This document shows, piece after piece, positions 43,986-52,096 of a DNA stretch of 60,525 nucleotides. The notes beneath the pieces were generated by a model, which was not told the origin of the DNA, searched no databases, and saw nothing but the letters and a program-made list of their open reading frames with translations. The position numbers and the translations under genes were made by a program. The DNA lies in the NCBI GenBank assembly GCA_035702665.1, contig DASSQD010000013.1, forward strand, positions 1-60,525, in the 5' to 3' direction. The stretch's first letter is position 1, and the number at the start of each line of letters is the position of its first letter. This stretch comes from VBDM01 sp035702665 (GTDB lineage: Bacteria > Pseudomonadota > Gammaproteobacteria > Burkholderiales > SG8-39).

Positions 43986-44756
43986 TCATACTCTAGCAAA
44001 AAAAGCAGCCATCTCCGCGACGGCGCGATCGTCGCCACCGCCGGTCACCAGGACCTCGCGCACGTCGAGCTCGCGAGCCGCGCGCGCGATCCGTGGATGG
44101 GGAACGAACACCGGGGTCGCACGCAGGTATCGGCCCCCGGTGGGCCCGAGCATCGAGAAGAAGTTCTCGAGACCCTCGCTGCTCGTGATCGAGACCGCCT
44201 CGATCGCTCCGGTCTGCCAGCGCGCGAGCAGTCCGCGTACATCCGCCTGCGGCCGCGCCCGGCGATAGCATTCCGCGTATTCGACCCGCGCGCCGCGCGC
44301 GTCCAGCTCGCGCCCTAGCCATTCGCGGCCGCCTTGTCCGCGAAAGATCACGACCTGGCGCCCGCGCGTCTCCCGAAGCTCGTCGAGCGCGGCGAGAGCC
44401 TCGCTGTCCGCCTCCCCAGACGGCGATATCACCTCGCGAAAGCCGCGCTCGACGAGCGCTGCGGCGGTGCCCGCCCCTACCGCCGCCACGCGCACGCCGG
44501 CGGGCCAAGAACGGCTCGCGCTCACCAGTGCGAGTCCCCTCATGACGGCGGTCGGGCTGACGAAGATCGCGAGCTGAAAATCCTGGAGGCGCGTGATGAT
44601 GCGGGCGGCCGGACCTTCGTCCTGCGGTGGAAGGATCTCGATCGTCGGGAAGAGTATGGGATCGCCCCCGGCGGCGCGGATGCGCTCGGCGAGCGCGGGA
44701 GCATGCTCGCGCGGCCGAGTGATCACGACGCCCCGGCCCGAGAGCCCCTTGCTCAC
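43986..44756 (-). CDS. hemD: Uroporphyrinogen-III synthase
   Basis: Closes hydroxymethylbilane with ring-D inversion. 256 residues: GVVITRPREHAPALAERIRAAG at the start, IFVSPTAVMRGLAL, VAAVGAGTAAALVERGF and a C-terminal VSITSSEGLENFFSML. GTG 44756 overlaps the hemC stop (GTGA). The much longer frame that includes it is a shadow of hemC, so this is not a fusion. Confidence 0.94.
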   Translation of the reverse strand: MSKGLSGRGVVITRPREHAPALAERIRAAGGDPILFPTIEILPPQDEGPAARIITRLQDFQLAIFVSPTAVMRGLALVSASRSWPAGVRVAAVGAGTAAALVERGFREVISPSGEADSEALAALDELRETRGRQVVIFRGQGGREWLGRELDARGARVEYAECYRRARPQADVRGLLARWQTGAIEAVSITSSEGLENFFSMLGPTGGRYLRATPVFVPHPRIARAARELDVREVLVTGGGDDRAVAEMAAFFARV

Positions 44757-45682
44757 GACAGGGCGGCGAGAATGGCGTCCGCGCCCAGCGACCGTAACCT
44801 GGCCGCGAGCGCTGCGCCCAGCTCTTCGGGCGCGGTCATGGGGCCGTTCGACTCCGCGCGCACCAGCCGGCTGCCGTCGGGTTTGGCCACCAAGGCGCGT
44901 AGCCGGATGTCCGTCCCGTTCGCCACGGCATAGGCGGCAAGGGGGAGTTTGCAGTCGCCGAAGAGCGCACGGCTTACCGCGCGCTCGGCGCGAACGCAGG
45001 CCGCGCTGACCGGATCTTGGAGCGGTCCGAGCTGCTCGCGCAGGGCGGTGCGGTCTTCGCGGCATTCGATCGCCAGCGCGCCCTGCCCCGGCGCCGGCAG
45101 GCTCTGCTCGGGCTCGAGCATCGCCCGGATACGGGCGCCGAGGCCCAGCCGCTTCAGTCCCGCAGCGGCGAGCACGATGCCCTGGTATTCGCCCCGATCG
45201 AGCTTCGCCAGGCGCGTGTCGAGATTGCCCCGCAGCGGCTTCACCTGCAAGGCGGCGTAGCGCTCGCGCAGCTGTGCCTCGCGCCGCAGGCTGGAGGTGC
45301 CCAGTATGCTGCCGGCGGGGAGCGCCTCCAGGCTCGCGCTCGAATTCGATACGAGACAGTCTCGCGGGTCTTCGCGGGGGGCTATGGCCGCCAGGCAGAA
45401 GCCCGGCGGCAGCTGCATCGGAACGTCCTTCGCGGAGTGCACCGCGATATCGGCGCGACCGTCCTCGAGCGCCGCCTCGAGCTCTTTCACGAAAAGGCCC
45501 TTGCCGCCCACTTCGGCGAGAGGGCGGTCGAGGATCTCGTCGCCGCGGGTGGTGATCCCCAGAATGCCGACCTCGCAGCGCGGGTAGAGACGCCTGAGCT
45601 CGCCCGCGATGTGCTCGGATTGCCACAGGGCGAGGCGGCTCTTGCGCGATGCAATGACGATGCGTCCCGGATCTTGACTCAT
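44753..45682 (-). CDS. hemC: Porphobilinogen deaminase (hydroxymethylbilane synthase)
   Basis: Polymerises four porphobilinogen units. 309 residues with RIVIASRKSRLALWQSEHI, TTRGDEILDRPLAEVGGKGLF, DIAVHSAKDVPMQLPPGF, GTSSLRREAQL and Cys244 (FGDCKLPLAAYA) that binds the dipyrromethane cofactor. Start ATG 45682. Four bases separate its start codon from the stop of the AlgR-like gene upstream. Confidence 0.97.
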   Translation of the reverse strand: MSQDPGRIVIASRKSRLALWQSEHIAGELRRLYPRCEVGILGITTRGDEILDRPLAEVGGKGLFVKELEAALEDGRADIAVHSAKDVPMQLPPGFCLAAIAPREDPRDCLVSNSSASLEALPAGSILGTSSLRREAQLRERYAALQVKPLRGNLDTRLAKLDRGEYQGIVLAAAGLKRLGLGARIRAMLEPEQSLPAPGQGALAIECREDRTALREQLGPLQDPVSAACVRAERAVSRALFGDCKLPLAAYAVANGTDIRLRALVAKPDGSRLVRAESNGPMTAPEELGAALAARLRSLGADAILAALS

Positions 45683-45686
45683 GTTC

Positions 45687-46439
45687 TCACTCCGCCATTG
45701 CCTTCACCTGCGGCCATTGCCTGCGGCTCACGGGCAGCTTCTCGTCGAGACCTTCGAGCACCACCGACCAGCCGACTTCGCCTTCGGATTCGGCTCCGCG
45801 CTCGAACCCGCGGATCCATCGCCGCGCCACCAGGCAATTGCGATGAATGCGCACGAAGACGCGCCCAAACTCCTGCTCGATCTGGGTGAGCGATTCCTCG
45901 GCCAGGTACTCGCGCTCGCGGGTTCGCAGCGTGACGTACTTGAGCTCGGCCCTGAGATAGATGACATCCGCGACCGGAACGAGGGTCACCCGCCCGCGCT
46001 CGGCGACGCTGAAGTGCCGGCGCGGCGCTGGATCGATGCTCTCGAGCACGCCACGGCTGAGGCGCGCGCCGCTCGCTGCCTTCTTGAGAGCCGTGAGCAG
46101 GCGCGCGGCGCGCACCGGCTTGGTGAGGTAGTCCAGGGCGTTGACCTCGAACGCCTCCACCGCGTACTGATCGTGGGCAGTCACGAAGATCACCGCGGGC
46201 GGGTGCTCGAGGAGCTGCAGGTGCCGCGCAAGCTCGATGCCGCTCATCTCGGGCATGTGGATATCGACCAGGACGACGTCGGCCTGGGCTGCGGCGACGA
46301 CTTGCAGCCCCTCGACGCCGTTCGCGGCCTCACCGGCGAGCGAATGCGGAAATTCCGCCTGGCAATCCTCGAGCAGCTCACGCATGCGGCTGCGCGCCGG
46401 TTGCTCATCGTCGATGATGACCACGCGGATCGCGCTCAT
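45687..46439 (-). CDS. algR: LytTR response regulator, AlgR type
   Basis: 250 residues: receiver domain with Asp59 as phosphorylation site (VVLVDIHMPEMSG) and Lys107 (YLTKPVRA), then a LytTR DNA-binding domain (AERGRVTLVPVADVIYLRAE, FVRIHRNCLVARRWI). Pairs with the sensor AlgZ encoded just upstream (four-base overlap). The algZ-algR-hemC order matches the pseudomonad and betaproteobacterial arrangement, which is the basis for the symbol; targets here are unknown. Confidence 0.92.
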   Translation of the reverse strand: MSAIRVVIIDDEQPARSRMRELLEDCQAEFPHSLAGEAANGVEGLQVVAAAQADVVLVDIHMPEMSGIELARHLQLLEHPPAVIFVTAHDQYAVEAFEVNALDYLTKPVRAARLLTALKKAASGARLSRGVLESIDPAPRRHFSVAERGRVTLVPVADVIYLRAELKYVTLRTREREYLAEESLTQIEQEFGRVFVRIHRNCLVARRWIRGFERGAESEGEVGWSVVLEGLDEKLPVSRRQWPQVKAMAE

Positions 46440-47449
46440 AGGCTGGTGCGGTATGGCATGGCGATGCCGATCTCATAGCGTCCGTCGGCAATGCGCGTAT
46501 TCAGGCTCGCCTCGACGTCGAAGTGCAGCTGGAGGCGCTCGCGTATGTTCGCGAGCGCCATGCGGTTCCCCTGGCGATGCTGGTAGTCCTCGTGGTACGG
46601 ATTGGTAAGCTGCAACCAGAGGCGGTCGTTGCGGCGCTCGATGCGCACCTCGATGAGCCCCGGGGTGATACCGGGCTCGATGCCGTGGTACACCGCGTTC
46701 TCCACCAGGGGTTGCAGGACCATGGGCGGCACCAGGGCGTCGTCCGCTGCCGGATCGAGGCGCCACTCGACCTTGAGCCTTTCGCCCAGTCGCAGCTGCT
46801 CGAGATTGAGGTACTGTCTGCACAGCGAAAGCTCGTCGCGAAGCGCTATCAGCTGGCGGTTGTCGGCCATCACGGTGCGAAACAGCTCCGCCAGATCTTC
46901 GAGCGCGCCTTCCGCGCGCTTCGGGTCCTTGCGGATGAGCGAGAGCACTGCGTTCAGGCTGTTGAACAGGAAATGCGGGCGGATGCGAGCTTGAAGCGCT
47001 TGCAGCCGCGCCTCCGATATCGCGGGCGAGAACGCCCGGTTGCGCAGATAGAAATACCAGGCCACCGCCGCGGTCACGAACGCGGCGCAGCCGAGGCTCC
47101 AGGCGAGCTCGCGCCCGCCCCCGTTGCCGCCGATCAGCGCTTGAAGGGGGAAGAGCGCGGCGGTCGTCGCGAGCACGATCGCGAACACGGCAAGCAGGCC
47201 CTGCGGGTACACCAGCCGCTCGAGAAGCGCCGACGCCGCGTAGAGCACGACCACCACGACCAGCAGCACCGGCTCGAGCGAGCCCGCGATCTCGGTGACC
47301 TTAGTGGCGAACTCGCCGATCTCGCGTGAGCGGGCCAGGGCGAAAAGCAGAGCGAGCGCGTTGACCGACAGCAGGATCCGCGAAATCACCCCCAGGTTCC
47401 GGAAATCCGGCAGAGCGTCTGGCAGATGGTTTTGCCGTATACTTTGCAC
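46436..47449 (-). CDS. algZ: Sensor histidine kinase of the LytS/AlgZ type
   Basis: 337 residues: four predicted membrane helices within about 20-135, then His_kinase domain with His159 in IRPHFLFNSLNAVLSLIRKD and a HATPase region (PPMVLQPLVENAVYHGIEPG, MALANIRERLQLHF). Start GTG 47449, with AGGA close upstream; no ATG is available. Divergent from argH. Phosphorylates the adjacent AlgR-like regulator. Confidence 0.9.
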   Translation of the reverse strand: MQSIRQNHLPDALPDFRNLGVISRILLSVNALALLFALARSREIGEFATKVTEIAGSLEPVLLVVVVVLYAASALLERLVYPQGLLAVFAIVLATTAALFPLQALIGGNGGGRELAWSLGCAAFVTAAVAWYFYLRNRAFSPAISEARLQALQARIRPHFLFNSLNAVLSLIRKDPKRAEGALEDLAELFRTVMADNRQLIALRDELSLCRQYLNLEQLRLGERLKVEWRLDPAADDALVPPMVLQPLVENAVYHGIEPGITPGLIEVRIERRNDRLWLQLTNPYHEDYQHRQGNRMALANIRERLQLHFDVEASLNTRIADGRYEIGIAMPYRTSL

Positions 47450-47454
47450 TTTTC

Positions 47455-47466
47455 CTGCGTACGCAG
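47455..47466. promoter_or_regulatory. 12-bp perfect palindrome in the algZ/argH divergent region
   Basis: CTGCGTACGCAG, between the algZ start codon (47449) and argH (47525). TATACT at 47438-47443 could serve as an argH -10, placing the palindrome in the early transcribed leader. Could be an operator; no known binding site is recognised. Confidence 0.35.
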
Positions 47467-47524
47467 AGTTTGAGGCGCGCGGCGAGACCGCGTGCCCGCG
47501 ACTTCGGGCATTCTACAGTCAACC

Positions 47525-48925
47525 ATGGGAACGAAGCCCAAGTCGGGCAAGAAGCTCTGGTCGGGGCGGTTCGCCGAGCCGGTATCCGAGCTGGTCAGGC
47601 GGTATACCGCGTCCGTGGGCTTCGACCAGCGGCTCGCGCTCCACGACATCCGCGCCTCCATCGCGCATGCGCGGATGCTGCGCTTCTCGGGAATCCTCTC
47701 GCGAGGGGACCTCAAGGCGATCGAGCGCGGCCTGTCCAGGATCTCCGGAGAAATCGCGGCAGGACGCTTCCGCTGGTCACTCGACTCCGAGGACGTGCAT
47801 CTCAACATCGAGCGCAGGCTCATCGACATCGCCGGAAACGCCGGCAAGCGCCTGCACACGGCGCGCTCGCGCAACGACCAGGTCGCGACCGACCTGCGCC
47901 TTTGGCTGCGCGATGCGATCGACGAAATTGCCGGCCTCACACGCCGCGTCCAGAAGGCGCTCGTCGACCAGGCCGATAGGCACGCTGCCACCATCATGCC
48001 GGGCCTCACGCATTTGCAGGTCGCCCAGCCGGTCACCTTCGGACACCACCTGCTCGCGTATTTCGAGATGCTCGAGCGTGACCGCTCGCGTCTGGCCGAG
48101 TGCCGGAAGCGCGTGAATCGCCTGCCGCTGGGCGCCGCCGCGCTCGCGGGCACCTCGTTTCCGATCGACCGCGCGCGCGTTGCGCGCGAGCTCGGTTTCG
48201 AGGGCGTGAGCGAGAACTCCCTCGATGCCGTCTCCGATCGCGATTTCGCGATCGAATTCTGCTCCTGCGCGGCGCTTGCGATGGTCCACCTCTCGCGCCT
48301 GTCCGAGGAACTCATCCTCTGGACCAGCCCGCGCTTCGACTTTGTGACCCTGCCGGACCGCTTCTGCACCGGCTCGTCGATCATGCCGCAGAAGAAGAAT
48401 CCCGACGTCGCCGAGCTCGCCCGCGGCAAGACCGGCAGGGTCACGGGCGATCTGGTCGCGCTGCTGGTCGTTATGAAAGGCCAGGCGCTCGCCTACAACA
48501 AGGACAACCAGGAGGACAAGGAACCGCTCTTCGATGCCGCCGACACCTGGCGCGATACCCTCGCCGTCTTCGCGGAGATGATCGCGGGAATCGTCGTCAA
48601 CGCCGAGGCGATGCGCGCCGCCGCGCAGCAGGGATTCGCCACCGCCACCGATCTCGCCGACTACCTGGTGAAGAAGGGACTCGCGTTCCGCGACGCGCAC
48701 GAGGCAGCCGCGCGCGCCGTGCGTTTCGCGGAGGAAACCGGACGTGCGCTCGACCAGCTGCCGCTCAGCGACCTGCGCCGCTTCTCGTCGAAGGTCGGGA
48801 GCGACGTCTACCGCGTGCTGACGCTCGATGGCTCTGTGGCGGGCCGCTCGCATATCGGCGGAACCGCGCCTTCGCGGGTACGCGTCGCGATCCGGCGCGC
48901 GCGCGCGGCGCTCGGACGCGCCTGA
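47525..48925 (+). CDS. argH: Argininosuccinate lyase
   Basis: Last step of arginine synthesis. 466 residues: KLWSGRFAEPVSELVRRYTA, SEDVHLNIERRL, LHTARSRNDQVATDLRLWLR, LTHLQVAQPVTFGHHLLAYF, and the flexible catalytic loop GSSIMPQKKNPDVAELARGK with the active-site Ser. ATG 47525 is preferred over an earlier in-frame codon at 47492. Typically next to algZ in this group. Confidence 0.98.
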   Translation: MGTKPKSGKKLWSGRFAEPVSELVRRYTASVGFDQRLALHDIRASIAHARMLRFSGILSRGDLKAIERGLSRISGEIAAGRFRWSLDSEDVHLNIERRLIDIAGNAGKRLHTARSRNDQVATDLRLWLRDAIDEIAGLTRRVQKALVDQADRHAATIMPGLTHLQVAQPVTFGHHLLAYFEMLERDRSRLAECRKRVNRLPLGAAALAGTSFPIDRARVARELGFEGVSENSLDAVSDRDFAIEFCSCAALAMVHLSRLSEELILWTSPRFDFVTLPDRFCTGSSIMPQKKNPDVAELARGKTGRVTGDLVALLVVMKGQALAYNKDNQEDKEPLFDAADTWRDTLAVFAEMIAGIVVNAEAMRAAAQQGFATATDLADYLVKKGLAFRDAHEAAARAVRFAEETGRALDQLPLSDLRRFSSKVGSDVYRVLTLDGSVAGRSHIGGTAPSRVRVAIRRARAALGRA

Positions 48926-49800
48926 TCTCTCCGGCGCTTCTCGCCGCCGTCGAGGCTTCCATCGCGGAGGCCGGCGCGGTGTTTCGCGTCGAGCGGGCCA
49001 CTCCGGCCGCGGGGGGCTGCATCCACCGCTGCTTCGTCCTCGAGGGAGGCGGCCGCAGGTACTTCGCGAAAGTCAATGACCGAACGCAGCTCGACAACTT
49101 CGCCGCGGAGGTTGACGGCCTCTCTGCGCTCGCCGCCGCAGGCGCCAGGGTCCCCGCTCCCTTGTGCCGCGGGGAAGCAGGCCAGGACTCCTTTCTGGTG
49201 CTCGAGCACCTCGACATGCGCGGAAGCGGCGACTACGCCGCTCTCGGACGCTCGCTCGCGCGCGTGCACTCGGCACGCGGCGAATCCTTCGGCTGGCGGC
49301 GAGACAACTACATCGGCAAAACGCCGCAGCTCAACCCGCGTTCGTCTTCTTGGAGCGATTTCTGGCGCGACGCCCGCCTGGCGCCGCAGCTGGCGCTAGC
49401 GAGGAAGAACGGTCTTTACGCAGGCCTGCTGAAGAAGTGCGGGCGGCTCATCGAAGCCGTTCCGCGGCTGCTCTCCGACCACGCCCCGCAAGCCTCCCTG
49501 CTCCACGGCGACCTTTGGGGCGGGAACGCAGGCTTCCTGGCAGAGGGAGCGCCCGTGCTCTTCGATCCGGCCGTCTACTGGGGAGACCGGGAAACCGATC
49601 TGGCGATGACCGAGCTCTTCGGTGCGTTTCCGCCGGAGTTCTACGCCGCGTACACGGAGATCGCACCCCTCGGCTCGGGCTACGAGCGGAGGAAACCGCT
49701 GTACAACCTGTACCACGTGCTCAACCACGCGAATCTCTTCGGGGGCGGCTACGCCGCGCAGGCCGAGCGGATGATCGACGGCCTGCTCACTCAGGCCTGA
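48922..49800 (+). CDS. Fructosamine-3-kinase/ketosamine kinase family protein
   Basis: APH-fold kinase that in characterised relatives phosphorylates sugar-lysine adducts on proteins, starting deglycation. Motifs: CFVLEGGGRRYFAKVN (ATP-binding Lys), FLVLEHLDMRGSGDYAALG, WRRDNYIGKTPQLN, the catalytic LLHGDLWGGNAGF, and VLFDPAVYWGDRETDLAM (metal Asp). No ATG, GTG or TTG gives a full-length N-terminus. The best start is CTG 48922, overlapping the argH stop (CTGA), which yields 292 residues, the family length; GTG 48979 would remove about 19 residues. Its 3' end overlaps grxD by 10 bases. Confidence 0.85.
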   Translation: MISPALLAAVEASIAEAGAVFRVERATPAAGGCIHRCFVLEGGGRRYFAKVNDRTQLDNFAAEVDGLSALAAAGARVPAPLCRGEAGQDSFLVLEHLDMRGSGDYAALGRSLARVHSARGESFGWRRDNYIGKTPQLNPRSSSWSDFWRDARLAPQLALARKNGLYAGLLKKCGRLIEAVPRLLSDHAPQASLLHGDLWGGNAGFLAEGAPVLFDPAVYWGDRETDLAMTELFGAFPPEFYAAYTEIAPLGSGYERRKPLYNLYHVLNHANLFGGGYAAQAERMIDGLLTQA

Positions 49801-50099
49801 AGCAGCTTCTGCAGCTCGCCCGATTGGTACATCTCGCGCATGATGTCGGAGCCGCCGACGAACTCCCCTTTGATGTAGAGCTGCGGGATCGTGGGCCAGT
49901 TGGCGTACTCCTTGATGCCCTGGCGGATCTCCGGTTCTTCGAGCACGTTCACCGTGAAAAGATCCGAAACGCCGCACGCTTTCAGGATCTGAACGGCGTT
50001 GGCGGAGAAGCCGCATTGCGGGAACTGCGGCGTGCCCTTCATGTAGAGCACGATCGGATTGCCGGTGACTTGCTGCTTGATGAGCTGCTGTACGTCCAT
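49791..50099 (-). CDS. grxD: Monothiol glutaredoxin, CGFS type
   Basis: Iron-sulfur cluster carrier. 102 residues with the active-site Cys29 in FPQCGFSANAVQIL and WPTIPQLYIKGEFVGGSDIM. Start ATG 50099. Last gene of the leftward hemA-prfA-prmC run, 59 bases after prmC. It is convergent with the fructosamine kinase gene, overlapping it by 10 bases, so transcripts from both sides must read into each other. Confidence 0.97.
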   Translation of the reverse strand: MDVQQLIKQQVTGNPIVLYMKGTPQFPQCGFSANAVQILKACGVSDLFTVNVLEEPEIRQGIKEYANWPTIPQLYIKGEFVGGSDIMREMYQSGELQKLLQA

Positions 50100-50158
50100 G
50101 TGCGCCTCTAATACCCGATAAGATTTGTCGGGAATTTTACTGCGCGCCTCGCACGTGG

Positions 50159-50980
50159 TCAATCGCGCAGGGTGCCGGTGCACACTCGCGGCAAGCCCGC
50201 GAAGTCGCGGTGATCTTCGACTTGGGTATAACCCAGCTCGTCCAGCAACGCGGTGCAGCTCTCCCCTTGGTTGTAGCCGTGCTCCAGGAGCAGCCGGCCG
50301 CCGGGACTGAGGTGGTAGCGCGCCTGCGCCGCGATCGCGCGCACGCATGCCAGGCCGTCGTCCCCTGCGAGCAGCGCAACGCGCGGCTCGGAGGGCAGGT
50401 CGCCCTGCTTCAGGTGCGGATCTCCCTCCGCCACATACGGCGGGTTGCTGGCGATCAGGTCGAAGGGTCCGGGGCCGATTGCCTCGAACCAATCGCTCTG
50501 CACGAAGTCGATGTCGGCTCCATGGGTATCCGCGTTGCGGCGCGCAACCTCGAGCGCCGCGTGAGAGATATCGCTTGCGGTGATCTTCAGGTCGGGTCTC
50601 TTGGACCAGAGGGCGACGGCGATTGCACCACTGCCCGTGCCCAGCTCCAGTACCCGTGCGCTCGGCCCGGCGCGCCCGAGCGCGAGTTCCACCAGCAGCT
50701 CGGTTTCAGAGCGCGGAATCAGGACGGCGGAGGTGACGCGGAACGCGAGGCCGTAGAACTCCCGCACGCCGATGATGTACGCGACGGGTTCGCCCGAGCG
50801 GCGCCGCGAGAACCATGCCCGCGCAGCGATGGCTCTTGACGAATCGACCGGCTCCTCCGCATGAGCAATGAGGTGGACGCGCTCGCAGCGCAGCACGCCC
50901 TGCAGCAGAAGTTCGGCCTCGCGCCGCGGCAGGCGGGATTCCCGCAGCAGGCCCTCGATGGTCGCTCCGGCTCGGACCAC
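50159..50980 (-). CDS. prmC: Release factor glutamine methyltransferase
   Basis: Methylates the GGQ glutamine of RF1/RF2. 273 residues with the helical N-terminal domain, GEPVAYIIGVREFYGLAFRV, SAM motif VLELGTGSGAIAVAL and the catalytic DLIASNPPYVAEGD. Start GTG 50980, eight bases after the prfA stop, so enzyme and substrate are co-expressed. Confidence 0.97.
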   Translation of the reverse strand: MVRAGATIEGLLRESRLPRREAELLLQGVLRCERVHLIAHAEEPVDSSRAIAARAWFSRRRSGEPVAYIIGVREFYGLAFRVTSAVLIPRSETELLVELALGRAGPSARVLELGTGSGAIAVALWSKRPDLKITASDISHAALEVARRNADTHGADIDFVQSDWFEAIGPGPFDLIASNPPYVAEGDPHLKQGDLPSEPRVALLAGDDGLACVRAIAAQARYHLSPGGRLLLEHGYNQGESCTALLDELGYTQVEDHRDFAGLPRVCTGTLRD

Positions 50981-50988
50981 GCCCGGGC

Positions 50989-52071
50989 TCAGCGCTCTTC
51001 GGCGAACGCCGCGAGCTGCTCTGCCTGGAGTTCGGCGAGCAGAGCGTCGGTCAGCTGGGAGAGGTCTCCGTCCATGATGTCGTTGATCTTGTACAGGGTG
51101 AGCCCGATGCGGTGGTCGGTGACCCGTCCTTGCGGGAAATTATAGGTGCGGATGCGCTCGGAGCGGTCGCCCGAGCCGATGAGCGACTTGCGCGTCGCGG
51201 CTTCCTTGGCCTGCTGTTCGCGCATCTGCTTGTCCTTGATGCGCGCTGCCAGCACGGCAAGCGCCTTTTCCTTGTTCTTGTGCTGCGAGCGCGCGTCCTG
51301 ACATTCAACCACGATGCCGGTCGGAAGGTGCGTGATCCGCACCGCGGAGTCCGTCTTGTTGACATGCTGGCCGCCCGCGCCGGAAGCGCGGAACGTGTCG
51401 ATGCGCATCTCCGCCGGGTTCAGCACGACGTCGCCGATCGCGTTGGCCTCGGGAAGAATCGCTACCGTGCAGGCGGAGGTGTGGATCCGCCCTTGGGTTT
51501 CGGTCTCCGGAACGCGCTGGACGCGGTGGCCGCCGGACTCGAACTTGAGCTTGGAGTAGGCGCCGTGCCCGATGATGCGTGCGATGATTTCCTTGTACCC
51601 TCCGACGTCGCCCGGAGACTCGGAGATGACCTCGACCTGCCAGCCTTGGCGCTCCGCGTACCGGGAGTACATGCGGAACAGATCGCCGGCGAAGAGCGCG
51701 GATTCGTCTCCGCCCGTCCCTGCGCGGATCTCCAGAAAGATGTTGCGCTCGTCATTCGGGTCTCTGGGCAGAAGCATTTTCTGCAACTCCGACTCGAGCG
51801 CAGCCAGGCGCTCGCGGCCCGCCTTGATTTCGCTTTCGGCGTACCCTTTCACCTCGGGGTCGGCGAGCAGTTCCTGCGCTTCGGCGACGTGCTGCTCGGT
51901 GTCGCGGTACTTGTTGAACAGCGCCACGACGGGCCCGAGCTCGGCGTGCTCGCGGGAGAGCTTGCGAAACTGCTCCAGGTCGCGCGTCGCGTTCTCCGAG
52001 GAAAGCAGCGCGTTGATGTCGCTGAGGCGCTGTCGCGCCTGATCGAGCTTGGCCGCAATGCTGGTCTTCAT
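50989..52071 (-). CDS. prfA: Peptide chain release factor 1
   Basis: Terminates translation at UAG and UAA. 360 residues with the codon-reading region and the catalytic GGQ in RASGAGGQHVNKTDSAVR; PTGIVVECQDARSQHKNK and RIRTYNFPQGRVTDHR follow. ATG 52071. Follows hemA by 25 bases. Confidence 0.98.
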   Translation of the reverse strand: MKTSIAAKLDQARQRLSDINALLSSENATRDLEQFRKLSREHAELGPVVALFNKYRDTEQHVAEAQELLADPEVKGYAESEIKAGRERLAALESELQKMLLPRDPNDERNIFLEIRAGTGGDESALFAGDLFRMYSRYAERQGWQVEVISESPGDVGGYKEIIARIIGHGAYSKLKFESGGHRVQRVPETETQGRIHTSACTVAILPEANAIGDVVLNPAEMRIDTFRASGAGGQHVNKTDSAVRITHLPTGIVVECQDARSQHKNKEKALAVLAARIKDKQMREQQAKEAATRKSLIGSGDRSERIRTYNFPQGRVTDHRIGLTLYKINDIMDGDLSQLTDALLAELQAEQLAAFAEER

Positions 52072-52096
52072 CGACTCGCGAGGAGTAGCGCGCGCG

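Noticed and set aside
43986..45626. Apparent hemC-hemD fusion suggested by one 546-residue frame
   Set aside because: The first half is an out-of-frame reading of hemC. True HemC is in another frame (44753-45682) and HemD starts at GTG 44756.
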